64,000 nucleotides of DNA from Pleionea mediterranea (GCF_003148745.1 NZ_QGGU01000002.1:391070-455069); one strand, 5' to 3'. Counted from the stretch's first letter, positions 9,985-18,879 are shown. Made by a program: numbers and translations. Notes: generated from the sequence alone by a model not told the origin.

Positions 9985-10175
9985 TCATTACAAGGAATCC
10001 AGGTAACACGCTCTAGTATCGACTTAATTTTATTAAGCGTTATTTGAATTCTTTGCCTATACTTTAGCGGAGCCTGGCTGGGGTATTGCTAACAGCTCAT
10101 TTATTGAGTCTGTGGTTTGTTCTTGTCGCTCAGATTTATTTAAAGTCAATATGACAAGGTTTAAGAGCGACAATT

Positions 10176-10901
10176 ATGAATGCAAGGTTCTGCGGTTTAA
10201 CTTTCTTTTTAACACTATTATTTTTATCGACTTCTCTAGTTGCAAAAAATTCATCCGGTGGATTTCTGGACTTTAATATTTATCCTTATTTATCCGATGC
10301 CGATAATGATACCTCGGTAACCATTAATGCGGGCGCCAGGCTTGCCAACCGATTTTCATATTTTGGCTTTATCAATATGGGCAATCAGGCTGGTAGCAGT
10401 GAGTTAAGTGACACCAATACCTTTTATTCTGAGCAAAATGTTCGTTGGCAAATACAACCGGATTCACCCTTTGATTTAACCTTGCAAATGAACTTTCGAA
10501 CCGGTGATGATAATGATCGCCATCGACTAGGTGTTCGCTGGCGTTTAAATGACTCTATATTTATTAAGGATTTTTTTAAACGCAATCGTTTTCAGTACGC
10601 TGTTAATCTTCATCTGATTCAATTTGATAATGAACCCGGCAATGTCTGGCAAATAGAGCATTCGTTTCGAAAAACCTGGGGAACATCCGACAGAACAATC
10701 TACCTGTCAGGGTTTATTGATCATACATTTAATCAAACATTACCCAGTGAGTTCCCAGACAATCCAATCGTTGCTGAAGCTCAGTTTGGAATTGAATTAA
10801 TGAATAGTTTTTTTCTGGTGACTGAATATCGGCGCAATGAATATCGCATAGAGCAATCGAATAACTGGGCGATAGGTGCCGAATATGTGATTACCTGGTA
10901 A
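10176..10901 (+). CDS. Putative outer-membrane beta-barrel protein, family unknown
   Basis: A 241-residue exported protein with a clear signal peptide (about residues 1-23, hydrophobic core LTFFLTLLFLSTSLV, cleavage near VAK). The mature part shows alternating hydrophobic/polar strands rich in aromatic residues (FSYFGFINMG, FDLTLQMNF, FQYAVNLHLIQF) and ends in ...AIGAEYVITW, with a C-terminal aromatic as in many barrels. It may be a small outer-membrane porin-like protein. No enzyme motif was found. The 249 bases upstream hold the GST repeat and a likely promoter region. Confidence 0.65.
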   Translation: MNARFCGLTFFLTLLFLSTSLVAKNSSGGFLDFNIYPYLSDADNDTSVTINAGARLANRFSYFGFINMGNQAGSSELSDTNTFYSEQNVRWQIQPDSPFDLTLQMNFRTGDDNDRHRLGVRWRLNDSIFIKDFFKRNRFQYAVNLHLIQFDNEPGNVWQIEHSFRKTWGTSDRTIYLSGFIDHTFNQTLPSEFPDNPIVAEAQFGIELMNSFFLVTEYRRNEYRIEQSNNWAIGAEYVITW

Positions 10902-11006
10902 CACTATTTGATTTATATTAAAAACTCGTAATCAAATAGTCGATGAGTGTAACAAATGGATTGCCATTGCGTCCCTAGGGCACATTCATAAGCAAGAGGC
11001 ATGATA

Positions 11007-11561
11007 ATGAGTCTATTTACCGAACACAGTATCGAGTCTGCGCCCGAAAAATCCAAAGCTATGTTAGAAGCTGCAGAAAAAGACATGGGGTTTGTGCCCA
11101 ATCTGTATAAGTTTATGGCTGAGTCCCCTGCGTCATTAGAAGCCTATTTCAAAGTGACAGAAATTCTTGAAAAATCGTCGCTATCCGCAAAACAGCAACA
11201 AATTGTTTTACTCGCTATCAGTCGAGAAAACAGTTGTGAGTTTTGTGTCGCTGCACACAGCATGATTGGCACCATGATGGCTAAAGTGGATAAGTCAGTT
11301 ATCGATGCTATCCGCGATGGTCAGTCGACAGGAGATGATACAACCGATGCATTAATTACTTTTAGTGTTAAATTAATTCAGCAGCGCGGTTGGGTCAGTG
11401 ATAGTGATAAGAAATCATTTTTTAATGCTGGCTTTACTGAGGAAAATGCACTGGATGTCGTTTTAGCCGCATCGTTAAAAACACTATCCAATTACACCAA
11501 TCATATAACGGGTACCAAAACCAACGATGAGATGAAAGAGTTCGCCTGGACGAAATCTTAA
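11007..11561 (+). CDS. AhpD/carboxymuconolactone-decarboxylase-fold peroxidase-like protein
   Basis: A 184-residue all-helical protein of the AhpD/CMD family. The redox motif E-x2-C-x2-C-x3-H is intact (ENSCEFCVAAH, Cys77, Cys80, His84), which in AhpD-type proteins gives lipoate- or thiol-dependent peroxidase activity. Two ATGs are available (11001 and 11007); AGAGG at 10995-10999 is 1 nt from the first and 7 nt from the second, so 11007 is chosen. It ends in a bidirectional terminator shared with the convergent TPR gene. Confidence 0.88.
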   Translation: MSLFTEHSIESAPEKSKAMLEAAEKDMGFVPNLYKFMAESPASLEAYFKVTEILEKSSLSAKQQQIVLLAISRENSCEFCVAAHSMIGTMMAKVDKSVIDAIRDGQSTGDDTTDALITFSVKLIQQRGWVSDSDKKSFFNAGFTEENALDVVLAASLKTLSNYTNHITGTKTNDEMKEFAWTKS

Positions 11562-11590
11562 TGGCTTAAGTTGTTTTATTCTGTAACATT

Positions 11591-11619
11591 AAAAAACCGC
11601 GATTATTCGCGGTTTTTTA
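11591..11619. terminator. Bidirectional intrinsic terminator between convergent genes
   Basis: AAAAAACCGCGA and TCGCGGTTTTTT form a hairpin with A-run and T-run flanks, so it works on both strands. It sits between the stop of the AhpD-like gene (11561, plus) and the stop of the TPR gene (11630, minus). Confidence 0.9.
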
Positions 11620-11629
11620 TTAGATGAGC

Positions 11630-12673
11630 TCATCGGTTATGCAATGCATTCACCAGTTGTGGATCATTCAGTGGCTGGCTTTTAAGATGGTTGATAATAT
11701 TGTTTGCTTTATTTATCTCACCTGAACGTTCCAGTAATTGACTCATCCGGAATTGTGCCCAGTGTTCACTGGGCAGTTTCTCAGTAATCATTGGTTCAAG
11801 ATTGGGAAAAACTTTAAGATAATGTTGAAACGCATCAATGCCTGTTTTTGAATCGAGGTTGCCAACTACACTGGTTCGTCCGATTTGATAATAACTGGCA
11901 TACACATATAGTTGATTTTGCTCTGCTGCTGCTAGTGTTGAAACCTGCCTGAAGCCTTTAAGACCTAGATTAAAATAATTGGATGCAACCAGTGCCGAAG
12001 CTGCTTGAAACTGGGTTTTCGCATCATACTTGTTATTACTTAGTACTAAAGACGCAAAGGCTTTAATATCATCGGTTAATTCATTATCTTGCAACCATTT
12101 TAACCGCGCTTGCGCGCCGTCATTGATCGATAAAGACTCAATATTAGCTATTTGTTGTTTTGCCTTGTCACTAGAGCCTCCGGCTATAGAGGGGGCCGAT
12201 AAGTAATAGTTAAATAATCCAATGTGCGCAGGTAAGTAAGTTTTGTCGAGTTCAATGGCTTTTTTAAACCCGTCTTTTGCATCTGTCGCGTATCCCATTG
12301 CCGTAAATATAGATGCATTGGATGCTTGTTTCGAGCTCATTCGGGCAAACCAGTAATATTCTTCGGCTGTATTGGGAAGCACGTTGAGTGATGTTTCAAA
12401 TAAATCTTCTGCACGATCCAATTGTTCCTTTTCTATAGCAATACGGGCTAATAGAATAAAGGCAGCATTGCGGATGACCTTATTATGTTTGTTTTGTTGA
12501 AGAAGCTGCTCAAGTACTGCTTCGCTGTCCTTATATAGTTGGCTCTCAAATAATGTTGATGCGTGTTTTATAATCTCTAAACCGTTTTCCGCTACACTGT
12601 TTTCTGGGTTGTTTTCAGCAAAGCAATTGACGAACAAAATGTTAACTAAAATGAGTGGGATAATATACTTCAT
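11630..12673 (-). CDS. Exported TPR-repeat protein, function unknown
   Basis: A 347-residue protein with an N-terminal signal peptide (MKYIIPLILVNILFVNCFA, cleavage about residue 19) and helical repeats of TPR type through the mature part, e.g. AAFILLARIAIEKEQLDRAEDLFETSL and DAKDGFKKAIELDKTYLPAHIGLFNYYL. It is likely periplasmic. Its start overlaps the stop of the upstream membrane-protein gene by 4 nt, so the two form an operon that is divergent from the NarL-type kinase and regulator genes. The layout suggests the two-component system may control this pair, which is inference. Confidence 0.75.
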   Translation of the reverse strand: MKYIIPLILVNILFVNCFAENNPENSVAENGLEIIKHASTLFESQLYKDSEAVLEQLLQQNKHNKVIRNAAFILLARIAIEKEQLDRAEDLFETSLNVLPNTAEEYYWFARMSSKQASNASIFTAMGYATDAKDGFKKAIELDKTYLPAHIGLFNYYLSAPSIAGGSSDKAKQQIANIESLSINDGAQARLKWLQDNELTDDIKAFASLVLSNNKYDAKTQFQAASALVASNYFNLGLKGFRQVSTLAAAEQNQLYVYASYYQIGRTSVVGNLDSKTGIDAFQHYLKVFPNLEPMITEKLPSEHWAQFRMSQLLERSGEINKANNIINHLKSQPLNDPQLVNALHNR

Positions 12674-13425
12674 GACTTGGCTTCTCCTTGAACTTTAAAT
12701 TTTGTCGCGAAATATTTTTTATAGAAATGAATACTGAGTCCGCCGATTACTCCAGGTAAAATCCACGGGATCAACTGCCAGTTTCCCTGCAGGACTTCTG
12801 ATAAGTAGCGACGACCGCCAACCGCAAAAAAAGCTGTGTATACCGCAATGCCTGAGCCGATGATGGCGCTCATATGTTCAATTATCCACTCACGTTGTTT
12901 GAGTTGTGGTTTAAAAATATAGTGATAAACACCCATTGCAGATACGATTGCGAGAACCGCAAATATGGCGTATAAAACTTGGCTGTTGATGATGGCTTTT
13001 ATAAGAATCAGCGAGCCAAGTAAAAACAATAAAGCCACCCAAAATAAATGGCTCCAATGTTTGAGTTGGTTTCTATCTGCTTTTGCTTTTAAGACGAGAG
13101 TGCTGTGTTTAACACCAACGAGAACTAAAACGGATAACAGTAATAAGAACTCGGTCAGTTGTCGGTGACGATCAGTCAGTTTTCCCCGTACTTCTTCAGA
13201 TAAAACTTGTTCTCCAAATCGAATGGCAATTGGGTCAAACCAGGCAATCAAACACATTACAATTCCACTGATACTGATAATCCACATTGCCCTTGTAAAG
13301 ATTAGACCAGCTTGCTTATGCAAACGCGAGCCCTTGCGACTCACTACAGGTACCCAGAAAGCAACCATTGCAATAAAGCCCACCAGAATATGAAGGATTA
13401 ATGCCGAATGATGGATAACAATCAT
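12670..13425 (-). CDS. Multi-pass membrane protein, DUF2306-like
   Basis: A 251-residue protein with about seven hydrophobic helices. The start LHILVGFIAMVAFWVPVVSRKGSRLHKQAGLIF has the H-x-G and small-residue/RLHKQ-G pattern seen in DUF2306-like predicted membrane proteins, possibly haem-linked through histidines at helix ends. No soluble domain is present. It is the first gene of a two-gene operon with the exported TPR protein (ATGA-type 4-nt overlap) and is divergent from the histidine kinase at 13587. The 161-bp intergenic region must hold both promoters. Confidence 0.65.
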   Translation of the reverse strand: MIVIHHSALILHILVGFIAMVAFWVPVVSRKGSRLHKQAGLIFTRAMWIISISGIVMCLIAWFDPIAIRFGEQVLSEEVRGKLTDRHRQLTEFLLLLSVLVLVGVKHSTLVLKAKADRNQLKHWSHLFWVALLFLLGSLILIKAIINSQVLYAIFAVLAIVSAMGVYHYIFKPQLKQREWIIEHMSAIIGSGIAVYTAFFAVGGRRYLSEVLQGNWQLIPWILPGVIGGLSIHFYKKYFATKFKVQGEAKS

Positions 13426-13586
13426 ATTTTTTATCTCCGTTTATCACTTGGAAACACATGTTATTTGATAAGCAATCGGTGCGCATGTGCCACAGGTAAT
13501 GATTTAAAACCGTGACTTTTGGCCTATTGGCATTAATGATGGACTTTGCGATACTGACTATCTTTTAAACTTAAAGCGAAACTTTA

Positions 13587-14759
13587 GTGTCTGAATTCGA
13601 CAGTCCAGTAAATATGAGCTCACGGCGTCAAAAGAGTAAAAAGGATGACTTATTTGATGCGAAAAATATCGCCGCATTATCAACCTGGGGGGCTATTTTT
13701 GCATTAAGCCTCTACTTGATGACTCGATTATCCATTGAAGATCCCATTCGTTATATTCAAATTGTTGTATTGTTTTTAATTTATGCGGCCAGTTTTATTG
13801 CTGTGGCTCAAGAGAACCTAACCTGGGGCAATTTTGCTCATTGGCGAGCCGTGTTTCTGGCAGTTATGTTGTTGGCTGCTTTTTCCATAGGTTATATTTT
13901 ATTGTTTGATTTTTTGTCTATCTTGACGATTATATGGGCTGCGGTTGTTTCATATTACTTGACCCTTCGTCAGTCAGTCGTAGTGGTTTTAACCGTCATT
14001 TTGCTGTGGTTTGCCATGATAAGTTTCAGACAAAATGAACTGCACTGGATTCAGGCTATTCTATATGGTTCATTTCATATGTTTGCTTTATTGCTTGCAA
14101 CATCGAATAAACGCGAGCGAGCTATTGCTGAACAACTGCAACGTCGTAACGCCGAGCTTCAGGCCACACAAAAACTGCTTACCGAAGCATCAAAGCAAAC
14201 TGAACGTACCCGAATCGCACGCGACTTACACGATTTACTGGGGCATCATCTCACCGCTCTTGCTATAAAACTTCAGGTCGCTTCTCGACTCACTGAGGGC
14301 GAAGCTAAAAGTCAGGTTGATGAATGTCATGTCATTGCAAAGCTATTGCTGAATGATGTTAGGGATGCGGTATCAACGCTGCGTGAATCTGGAACAATTA
14401 ATGTTGTACAGGCTATTAAGTTATTAACAGAACAAGTGCCAAAACCGAAGGTTCATTTATCGGTAGATGATTCGCTTTCAATTGAAAATATTACTAAAGC
14501 GGAAACATTGTTGCGCTGTATTCAGGAGTCTATTACCAATAGTATGAAACACGCGGGTGCTGATAATCTTTGGCTTAGTATGAAATATGACGATAAAGCA
14601 ATCATTACCCAAGTAATAGACGATGGGCATGTAGATACCCATTGGCGCAAGGGTAATGGTATTCGAGGCATGGAAGAACGATTAAATGCCTGTGGTGGGA
14701 CGTTATTGCTTTCAAGAAAAGACAGCAGCCTTGAATATATTATTACAATACCGGTGTAA
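13587..14759 (+). CDS. NarL/DesK-type sensor histidine kinase
   Basis: A 390-residue inner-membrane sensor kinase. Residues 30-172 form about six membrane helices with almost no periplasmic loop, so the signal is probably sensed in the membrane. A short coiled coil (175-205) leads to a HisKA_3 domain with ERTRIARDLHDLLGHHLTAL (phospho-acceptor His215). A C-terminal HATPase domain follows, with the N-box region ESITNSMKHAGA and the G-box GNGIRGMEERL. The GTG at 13587 is the longest reading; an in-frame ATG at 13614 is an alternative. The response-regulator gene follows after 3 nt. Divergent membrane/TPR genes are the likeliest local targets (inference). Confidence 0.9.
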   Translation: MSEFDSPVNMSSRRQKSKKDDLFDAKNIAALSTWGAIFALSLYLMTRLSIEDPIRYIQIVVLFLIYAASFIAVAQENLTWGNFAHWRAVFLAVMLLAAFSIGYILLFDFLSILTIIWAAVVSYYLTLRQSVVVVLTVILLWFAMISFRQNELHWIQAILYGSFHMFALLLATSNKRERAIAEQLQRRNAELQATQKLLTEASKQTERTRIARDLHDLLGHHLTALAIKLQVASRLTEGEAKSQVDECHVIAKLLLNDVRDAVSTLRESGTINVVQAIKLLTEQVPKPKVHLSVDDSLSIENITKAETLLRCIQESITNSMKHAGADNLWLSMKYDDKAIITQVIDDGHVDTHWRKGNGIRGMEERLNACGGTLLLSRKDSSLEYIITIPV

Positions 14760-14762
14760 TCA

Positions 14763-15410
14763 ATGACTATACGTGTACTTCTGGTTGACGATCAAAAACT
14801 CATTCGAGATGGCATAAAAAGTTTATTGCAATTGTCTGATAAAGTTTCCGTTGTTGGTGAGTGTATTGATGGTACTGAAGTGATTTCAGCAATTAACCTG
14901 ACACAGCCTGATGTTATCTTGCTGGATTTGTCCATGCCAAAAATGGATGGGATTTCAACTTTGGAACATTTGAAAGTATGCAACATGACAACTCCAGTAT
15001 TGGTACTAACCACTTTTGATGATCACGAGTTGGTTTTAAAAAGCATACAATTTGGTGCCAGCGGTTTTTTACTTAAAGATATTTCGCTGGAGTCATTAGT
15101 AGAGGCGATTGAGTCCGTTAATGATGGACAGTCATACATTCAGCCAGCCATCACTGAAAACTTAATAAAAAATACACGAGTTGAATCTACAAGCATACCT
15201 TCGTCTGCAGTAATAGAACCATTGTCCAAAAAAGAACTGGAAGTTTTACGACTAATAGCGAGTGGTTATTCGAACAAAGAAATTGCGTTAGCACTGAGTA
15301 AGTCCGAAGGAACAATTAAAAATCATGTGTCCAATTTGTTGTCGAAACTTGGGGTTCGAGATAGAACTCGGGCTGTATTGTTGGCAATAGAGCAAGGAAT
15401 ATTGTACTAG
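14763..15410 (+). CDS. LuxR/NarL-family response regulator
   Basis: A 215-residue DNA-binding response regulator: a receiver domain (residues 1-120) with the acidic pair Asp9-Asp10 and phospho-acceptor Asp55 (ILLDLSMPKMDG), then a LuxR-type helix-turn-helix (about 150-215; LSKKELEVLRLIASGYSNKEIALAL and SEGTIKNHVSNLLSKLGVRDRT). It lies 3 nt after its cognate kinase gene. Small size and domain order are typical of the NarL/DesR class. Confidence 0.95.
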   Translation: MTIRVLLVDDQKLIRDGIKSLLQLSDKVSVVGECIDGTEVISAINLTQPDVILLDLSMPKMDGISTLEHLKVCNMTTPVLVLTTFDDHELVLKSIQFGASGFLLKDISLESLVEAIESVNDGQSYIQPAITENLIKNTRVESTSIPSSAVIEPLSKKELEVLRLIASGYSNKEIALALSKSEGTIKNHVSNLLSKLGVRDRTRAVLLAIEQGILY

Positions 15411-15507
15411 CAGAAAAAGCTTTCAGTTGGTGCGTTGGTGATCAGAGCGACAATTAGCATTTTCCGTTAAATTGGCTACACTGGATATGTTCTTTTAGGA
15501 GTTCAGT

Positions 15508-17196
15508 ATGCAAAGTGCACCCAATCATCCCCAAGAAGCTGCCAGAATAGAAGCATTAAACGAATACCAGATATTGGATACCCTGCCTGAGCAGGAGTTT
15601 GATGATCTGACGCAGATAGCAGCCAGTATCTGTGGCACTGAAATTGCTCTGGTCAGTTTGGTGGATACCGATCGACAATGGTTTAAATCCCGTTATGGGC
15701 TGGATGCCGAGCAAACACCCAGAGAATTGGCATTTTGTGCCCATGCCATTTTGCAAGAACAGATTTTTGAAGTACAAGACGCCAGTAAAGATGAGCGGTT
15801 TTTTGATAATCCTTTGGTTACTCAGGCGCCAGATATTCGATTTTATGCCGGCGCACCCATATACGCGCACAATGGTTTGCCGGTGGGTACTTTATGTGTG
15901 ATCGATCAACAACCGAAAAAACTGACCAGTGAGCAGCAGGCCGCGTTGTTTGCATTAGCCCGGCAGGTGATGTCACAGCTGGAATTGCGCCGCAATATTA
16001 TGGAGCTGGAAACCAGCCAGCAACAGCTGGAAGAAAGTAATAAAGAACTAACACGCTTGACCCGTCATCGAACGCAATTTATTAACCATGTCAGCCATGA
16101 AATTCGCACACCATTAAATGCCATTCTTGGATTCAGCCGTATCTTGTCGCGGCAAATGCCTGCCGAACAACAAGATAATGATGAACTGACATTGAATGAC
16201 GATTCTCCTGAAGCATTGATCGATTTAATTAAAGTGTCCGCTGAAAACTTAAGTGAAACCGTTAATCATGTACTGGATTTATCACGGCTCGAAGCCGGAA
16301 AAATGACCTTGCAAGATGAAGATGTTTTGCTGGAAGCATTAGCCAAAGACATTATTGTGATTAATTCACAACGTGCGAAAGAAAAAAATATACAACTGTC
16401 CAGCGAACTTTCACCTGCTTTACCGCGTTGTGTGCGAACCGACAAAACAAAACTGGTACAAATATTAATAAACCTGGTGGGCAACGCGATTAAGTTTACA
16501 CCCGCTGGCAAACGAGTTTCTTTACAAATAAATTCGGACAATGGCACGCTGAATGTTCATGTGAAAGATGAAGGTGTTGGAATAGCCGAAGAGAATATTG
16601 ATAAAGTTTTTCGTCCTTTTCAGCAAGTCGAAAGCAGTGAGAGTCAGCTTTATGCAGGCTCGGGTCTTGGTTTAACCATTTGCCGGGAGCTGGCTGATTT
16701 TTTAGGAGGCAGTTTAAATGTTTCCAGCCAGTTAAACGAGGGATCGGAATTTATATTGCGCTTGCCACTGGTTGCTGGAAATGAATCGTTGGTGCAGTCG
16801 GATCTTACTCTTAAAGCCCTCGACTTATCCGATAAAAATATTCTGGTAATAGAGGATAATCGGGTAAATCAACTGGTGATTAAAGCCATGTTAAAAGCAA
16901 CCAAAGCCCGGTTAAACTTTGCTGATAATGGAAGCGATGGCATAGCAGCAGCAAAGCAGACATTACCGGATCTGATTCTTATTGATATACGACTGCCGGA
17001 TATGGATGGCTTTTCCATATTAAGCCAGTTAAAAGCCTATGATGCGACCGTAGAAACCCCAATGATTATTGTTTCGGGTGATGTGACCAATGAAAATTAT
17101 CAGAAAGCTGAAAAGTTAGGCGCAGAGGCGTTTATTGAAAAGCCATTGGATGAACTTAAATTGATGGTATTGCTTGAGCAAATATTTAAATTATAA
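15508..17196 (+). CDS. GAF-domain hybrid histidine kinase with receiver
   Basis: A 562-residue soluble sensor kinase. Domains in order: GAF (about 25-160; CGTEIALVSLVDTDRQWFKSRYG type), coiled coil (160-190), HisKA with HVSHEIRTPLNAIL (His197), HATPase (about 310-420; LVGNAIKFTP, GVGIAEENIDKVFRPF, GSGLGLTICRELADFLGG) and a C-terminal receiver with phospho-acceptor Asp493 (LILIDIRLPDMDG) and EKPLD. There are no membrane helices, so the signal is cytoplasmic, possibly a small ligand or redox state sensed by GAF. No output regulator is adjacent. An AGGAG before ATG 15508 supports the start. This is the last ordinary gene before the cassette array. Confidence 0.95.
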   Translation: MQSAPNHPQEAARIEALNEYQILDTLPEQEFDDLTQIAASICGTEIALVSLVDTDRQWFKSRYGLDAEQTPRELAFCAHAILQEQIFEVQDASKDERFFDNPLVTQAPDIRFYAGAPIYAHNGLPVGTLCVIDQQPKKLTSEQQAALFALARQVMSQLELRRNIMELETSQQQLEESNKELTRLTRHRTQFINHVSHEIRTPLNAILGFSRILSRQMPAEQQDNDELTLNDDSPEALIDLIKVSAENLSETVNHVLDLSRLEAGKMTLQDEDVLLEALAKDIIVINSQRAKEKNIQLSSELSPALPRCVRTDKTKLVQILINLVGNAIKFTPAGKRVSLQINSDNGTLNVHVKDEGVGIAEENIDKVFRPFQQVESSESQLYAGSGLGLTICRELADFLGGSLNVSSQLNEGSEFILRLPLVAGNESLVQSDLTLKALDLSDKNILVIEDNRVNQLVIKAMLKATKARLNFADNGSDGIAAAKQTLPDLILIDIRLPDMDGFSILSQLKAYDATVETPMIIVSGDVTNENYQKAEKLGAEAFIEKPLDELKLMVLLEQIFKL

Positions 17197-17210
17197 CCAC
17201 CGTATTAAAC
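17193..17210. repeat. Left copy of an 18-bp direct repeat flanking the cassette region
   Basis: ATAACCACCGTATTAAAC here matches ATAATTACCGTATTAAAC at 25169-25186 at 16 of 18 positions, including 12 identical bases in a row (ACCGTATTAAAC). The two copies bracket the whole accessory region, one just after the hybrid-kinase stop and one just before the next core gene. It could mark an insertion boundary or be chance. Confidence 0.5.
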
Positions 17211-17474
17211 GATAATTTAGATAGATCTGAACACAATTTTGCATTCCTGAACGAGAGGGCTCAAGATAATTAGACAGTAAAGCTTCTGCCAATATCTTAA
17301 AGCGGACATGGCAAACTCCTTTAAATTAAATCTTTCAAGCTCTCAATAATGGGAATGGGTTGTCCGTTTTTTCGTTTAATTTCACACTAATTTCGTAGAT
17401 ATATCTGTGGATAAACTGCTAACTAATTGAATTTATTGAGAATACACTGGCGCATATAATGGAGTTATATACTA
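17211..17474. other. Gene-free left flank of the cassette array
   Basis: No convincing gene on either strand. The stretch is AT-rich and holds no integrase gene and no recognisable attI or attC site. In a complete integron the integrase promoter and attI would be expected at one end of the array; they are not visible here. Confidence 0.6.
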
Positions 17475-17588
17475 TTGAGCGATCTATCAAACATTATTAG
17501 AAAATGTGATTTTTGCTCTAGCGATTGTGACCAAAGGGTTGTAGGCTATCCGGTAAGAAAAGCGAGCGGTTTATTTAAGCTCGCATGA
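17475..17588 (+). CDS. Possible 37-residue cysteine-rich small protein
   Basis: An open frame from TTG 17475 to TGA 17588, preceded by GGAG at 17460-17463. The product begins MSDLSNIIRKCDFCSSDCD and contains Cys-x2-Cys-x3-Cys, reminiscent of a metal-binding knuckle. It could be a small cassette gene or chance coding. The spacing from GGAG to the start is longer than usual. A 6-bp stem (17562-17567 with 17579-17584) overlaps its 3' end. Confidence 0.25.
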   Translation: MSDLSNIIRKCDFCSSDCDQRVVGYPVRKASGLFKLA

Positions 17589-17623
17589 ATAGAATAAGCG
17601 TTCTTTGCTATTAAGGAGAACCT

Positions 17624-17860
17624 TTGAAAAAGTACATGGTCGTTGAAAATTTTAAGCCTGGGCTAATGGAAGAGAATTACAGAGTGTATAACGCGAAGGG
17701 CCGTCAATTTCCTGAAGGTTTGTACTATTTGAATTCGTGGGTAAACACAGAAAAAAGCATCTGCTTTCAATTAATGGAATCAAAAGATGAGTCTCTATTT
17801 TATGAGTGGTTTAAAAAGTGGGAGCAGTTCGTCGATTTTGAACTGTATCCTCTTGATTAA
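17624..17860 (+). CDS. Cassette gene: small unknown protein, 78 residues (DUF3303-like)
   Basis: The first clear cassette gene. It starts at TTG 17624 behind a strong AAGGAG (17613-17618). The protein MKKYMVVENFKPGLMEENY...YPLD is short, acidic and aromatic-rich, with a ferredoxin-like alpha/beta pattern. It resembles the DUF3303-type small proteins that are frequent in integron cassettes, though this assignment is from memory of the sequence style. An attC site begins 2 nt after the stop. No catalytic motif is visible. Confidence 0.75.
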   Translation: MKKYMVVENFKPGLMEENYRVYNAKGRQFPEGLYYLNSWVNTEKSICFQLMESKDESLFYEWFKKWEQFVDFELYPLD

Positions 17861-17862
17861 GC

Positions 17863-17918
17863 AAATAACAAGCAAAGGCAAATCGACGCGTGCCGCGCGA
17901 TTGCTTTGAGCGTTATGA
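17863..17918 (+). other. attC site 1
   Basis: R'' box AAATAAC (17863-17869) and R' box GTTATGA (17912-17918). The arms around AGCAAAGGCAAATCG and CGATTGCTTTGAGCG pair, leaving single unpaired bases (a G and an A) on the left arm. The next gene's ATG at 17915 lies inside the R' box. Confidence 0.85.
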
Positions 17919-18364
17919 GTAGTGTCATGAAATGTTTAGCTCTTTTAATAACTCTGTCGATAATGGAGCCCTTGTTCGCTGAAGATAACTACATATATTT
18001 TTCAGTTGATAGATTTAAGGCTCCATCATATTCAATAAAAGCCTCAAATGGTCGAGCAATTGTATTGCGTTATAGTGGAGGTTTGGGTTTATCTGATCCT
18101 CAATCTGATTGGTGTGAGGGTAAATATTCAGAGCATCAGCTTGATATTTTGCTAAAGAGTTTGAGATTGGCTAAGGTACGTAATTGGAAAAGCCGTTATA
18201 AAAAAGAAGGAATGAAAGACGGTACTTGGTGGAAGCTTAAAATCATAAACGGCAACTTCAATTTTTCGTCTTCTGGCAGTAATGAATATCCTGATAACTT
18301 TACTGATGTGGTGACTTTAATAAAAACTATTGAAGAAAGTTTAAATTGTGAGTCACACTCATAA
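17915..18364 (+). CDS. Cassette gene: small exported protein, unknown
   Basis: A protein of about 149 residues with a signal peptide: hydrophobic core CLALLITLSIMEPLFA and cleavage before EDN. The start may be ATG 17915 or ATG 17927; the second gives the shorter, more classical signal MKCLALLITL. The mature part is basic and strand-rich, with one cysteine near GLSDPQSDWCEGK and one near the C-terminus (LNCESH) that could form a disulfide in the periplasm. I do not recognise the family. The stop overlaps the R'' region of attC 2. Confidence 0.7.
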   Translation: MSSVMKCLALLITLSIMEPLFAEDNYIYFSVDRFKAPSYSIKASNGRAIVLRYSGGLGLSDPQSDWCEGKYSEHQLDILLKSLRLAKVRNWKSRYKKEGMKDGTWWKLKIINGNFNFSSSGSNEYPDNFTDVVTLIKTIEESLNCESHS

Positions 18365-18409
18365 CAAGAAAAGATTGCGGATTTGCAACCGCAACTTTAG
18401 GCATTAAGT
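18359..18409 (+). other. attC site 2
   Basis: R'' TCATAAC (18359-18365) and a degenerate R' ATTAAGT (18403-18409). AAAGATTGCGG pairs with CCGCAACTTT, leaving two unpaired bases. Short type, 51 bp. The GTG start of the next gene overlaps R'. Confidence 0.8.
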
Positions 18410-18815
18410 GAGCAAAGCCAGTATGGAAACAGATGTGAAAAATTTAAGTATAGTGTTTCCTGATGAAGGATTAACAACAGGATGTGATGTTTCTGATCTG
18501 GGCAATGGTTTATATAGATTGGTAGAACACCCTATTATGGCCGAAAGTGCAATGTATGGAGATACAATACTTGCAGAGTTAGAATCTCAAGAACAAATTA
18601 GATTTAAAAAAGTAGCTGAAAAATCATCATACAAAATGTTGGATTATGTTTTACCAAAAGAACTGATTGAAAGTCAGGAATTCTTAGAACTGAAAAATAA
18701 TCTCACAAAACGAAATATTTTCTGGCAGCAAGACTTTGGTGGTTGTTTTATGTGTTTTTTAACTCAAGATGAAGAGTCGGAAATTAGAAATGAAATTGAA
18801 CGTAAAATTACTTAA
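18408..18815 (+). CDS. Cassette gene: unknown 135-residue protein
   Basis: A cytoplasmic, acidic protein starting at GTG 18408 inside the preceding attC R' box; ATG 18423 is an alternative. It begins with a strand-rich domain (LSIVFPDEGLTTGCDVSDLGNGLYRLVEHPI...YGDTILAELES), which resembles small beta-barrel domains of the DUF4265 kind, and continues as a helical region ending in a Cys-x2-Cys-containing GGCFMCFLTQDEE. No function can be assigned with confidence. Confidence 0.7.
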   Translation: MSKASMETDVKNLSIVFPDEGLTTGCDVSDLGNGLYRLVEHPIMAESAMYGDTILAELESQEQIRFKKVAEKSSYKMLDYVLPKELIESQEFLELKNNLTKRNIFWQQDFGGCFMCFLTQDEESEIRNEIERKIT

Positions 18816-18866
18816 CAAAACGTACCAGGCAACTTCGTTCCTCAGTGCCTGTACTTTGCGTTAAGT
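18810..18866 (+). other. attC site 3
   Basis: R'' ACTTAAC (18810-18816) and R' GTTAAGT (18860-18866). AAAACGTACCAGGCA pairs with TGCCTGTACTTTGCG with two unpaired bases, a textbook attC arm. The CDS stop is part of R''. Confidence 0.9.
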
Positions 18867-18879
18867 GTAGGTAGAGGAA

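Noticed and set aside
17562..17606. A twelfth attC site before the first cassette
   Set aside because: A GCGAGC/GCTCGC stem and a GTTCTTT box are present but there is no R'' box ending in AAC at the right distance.
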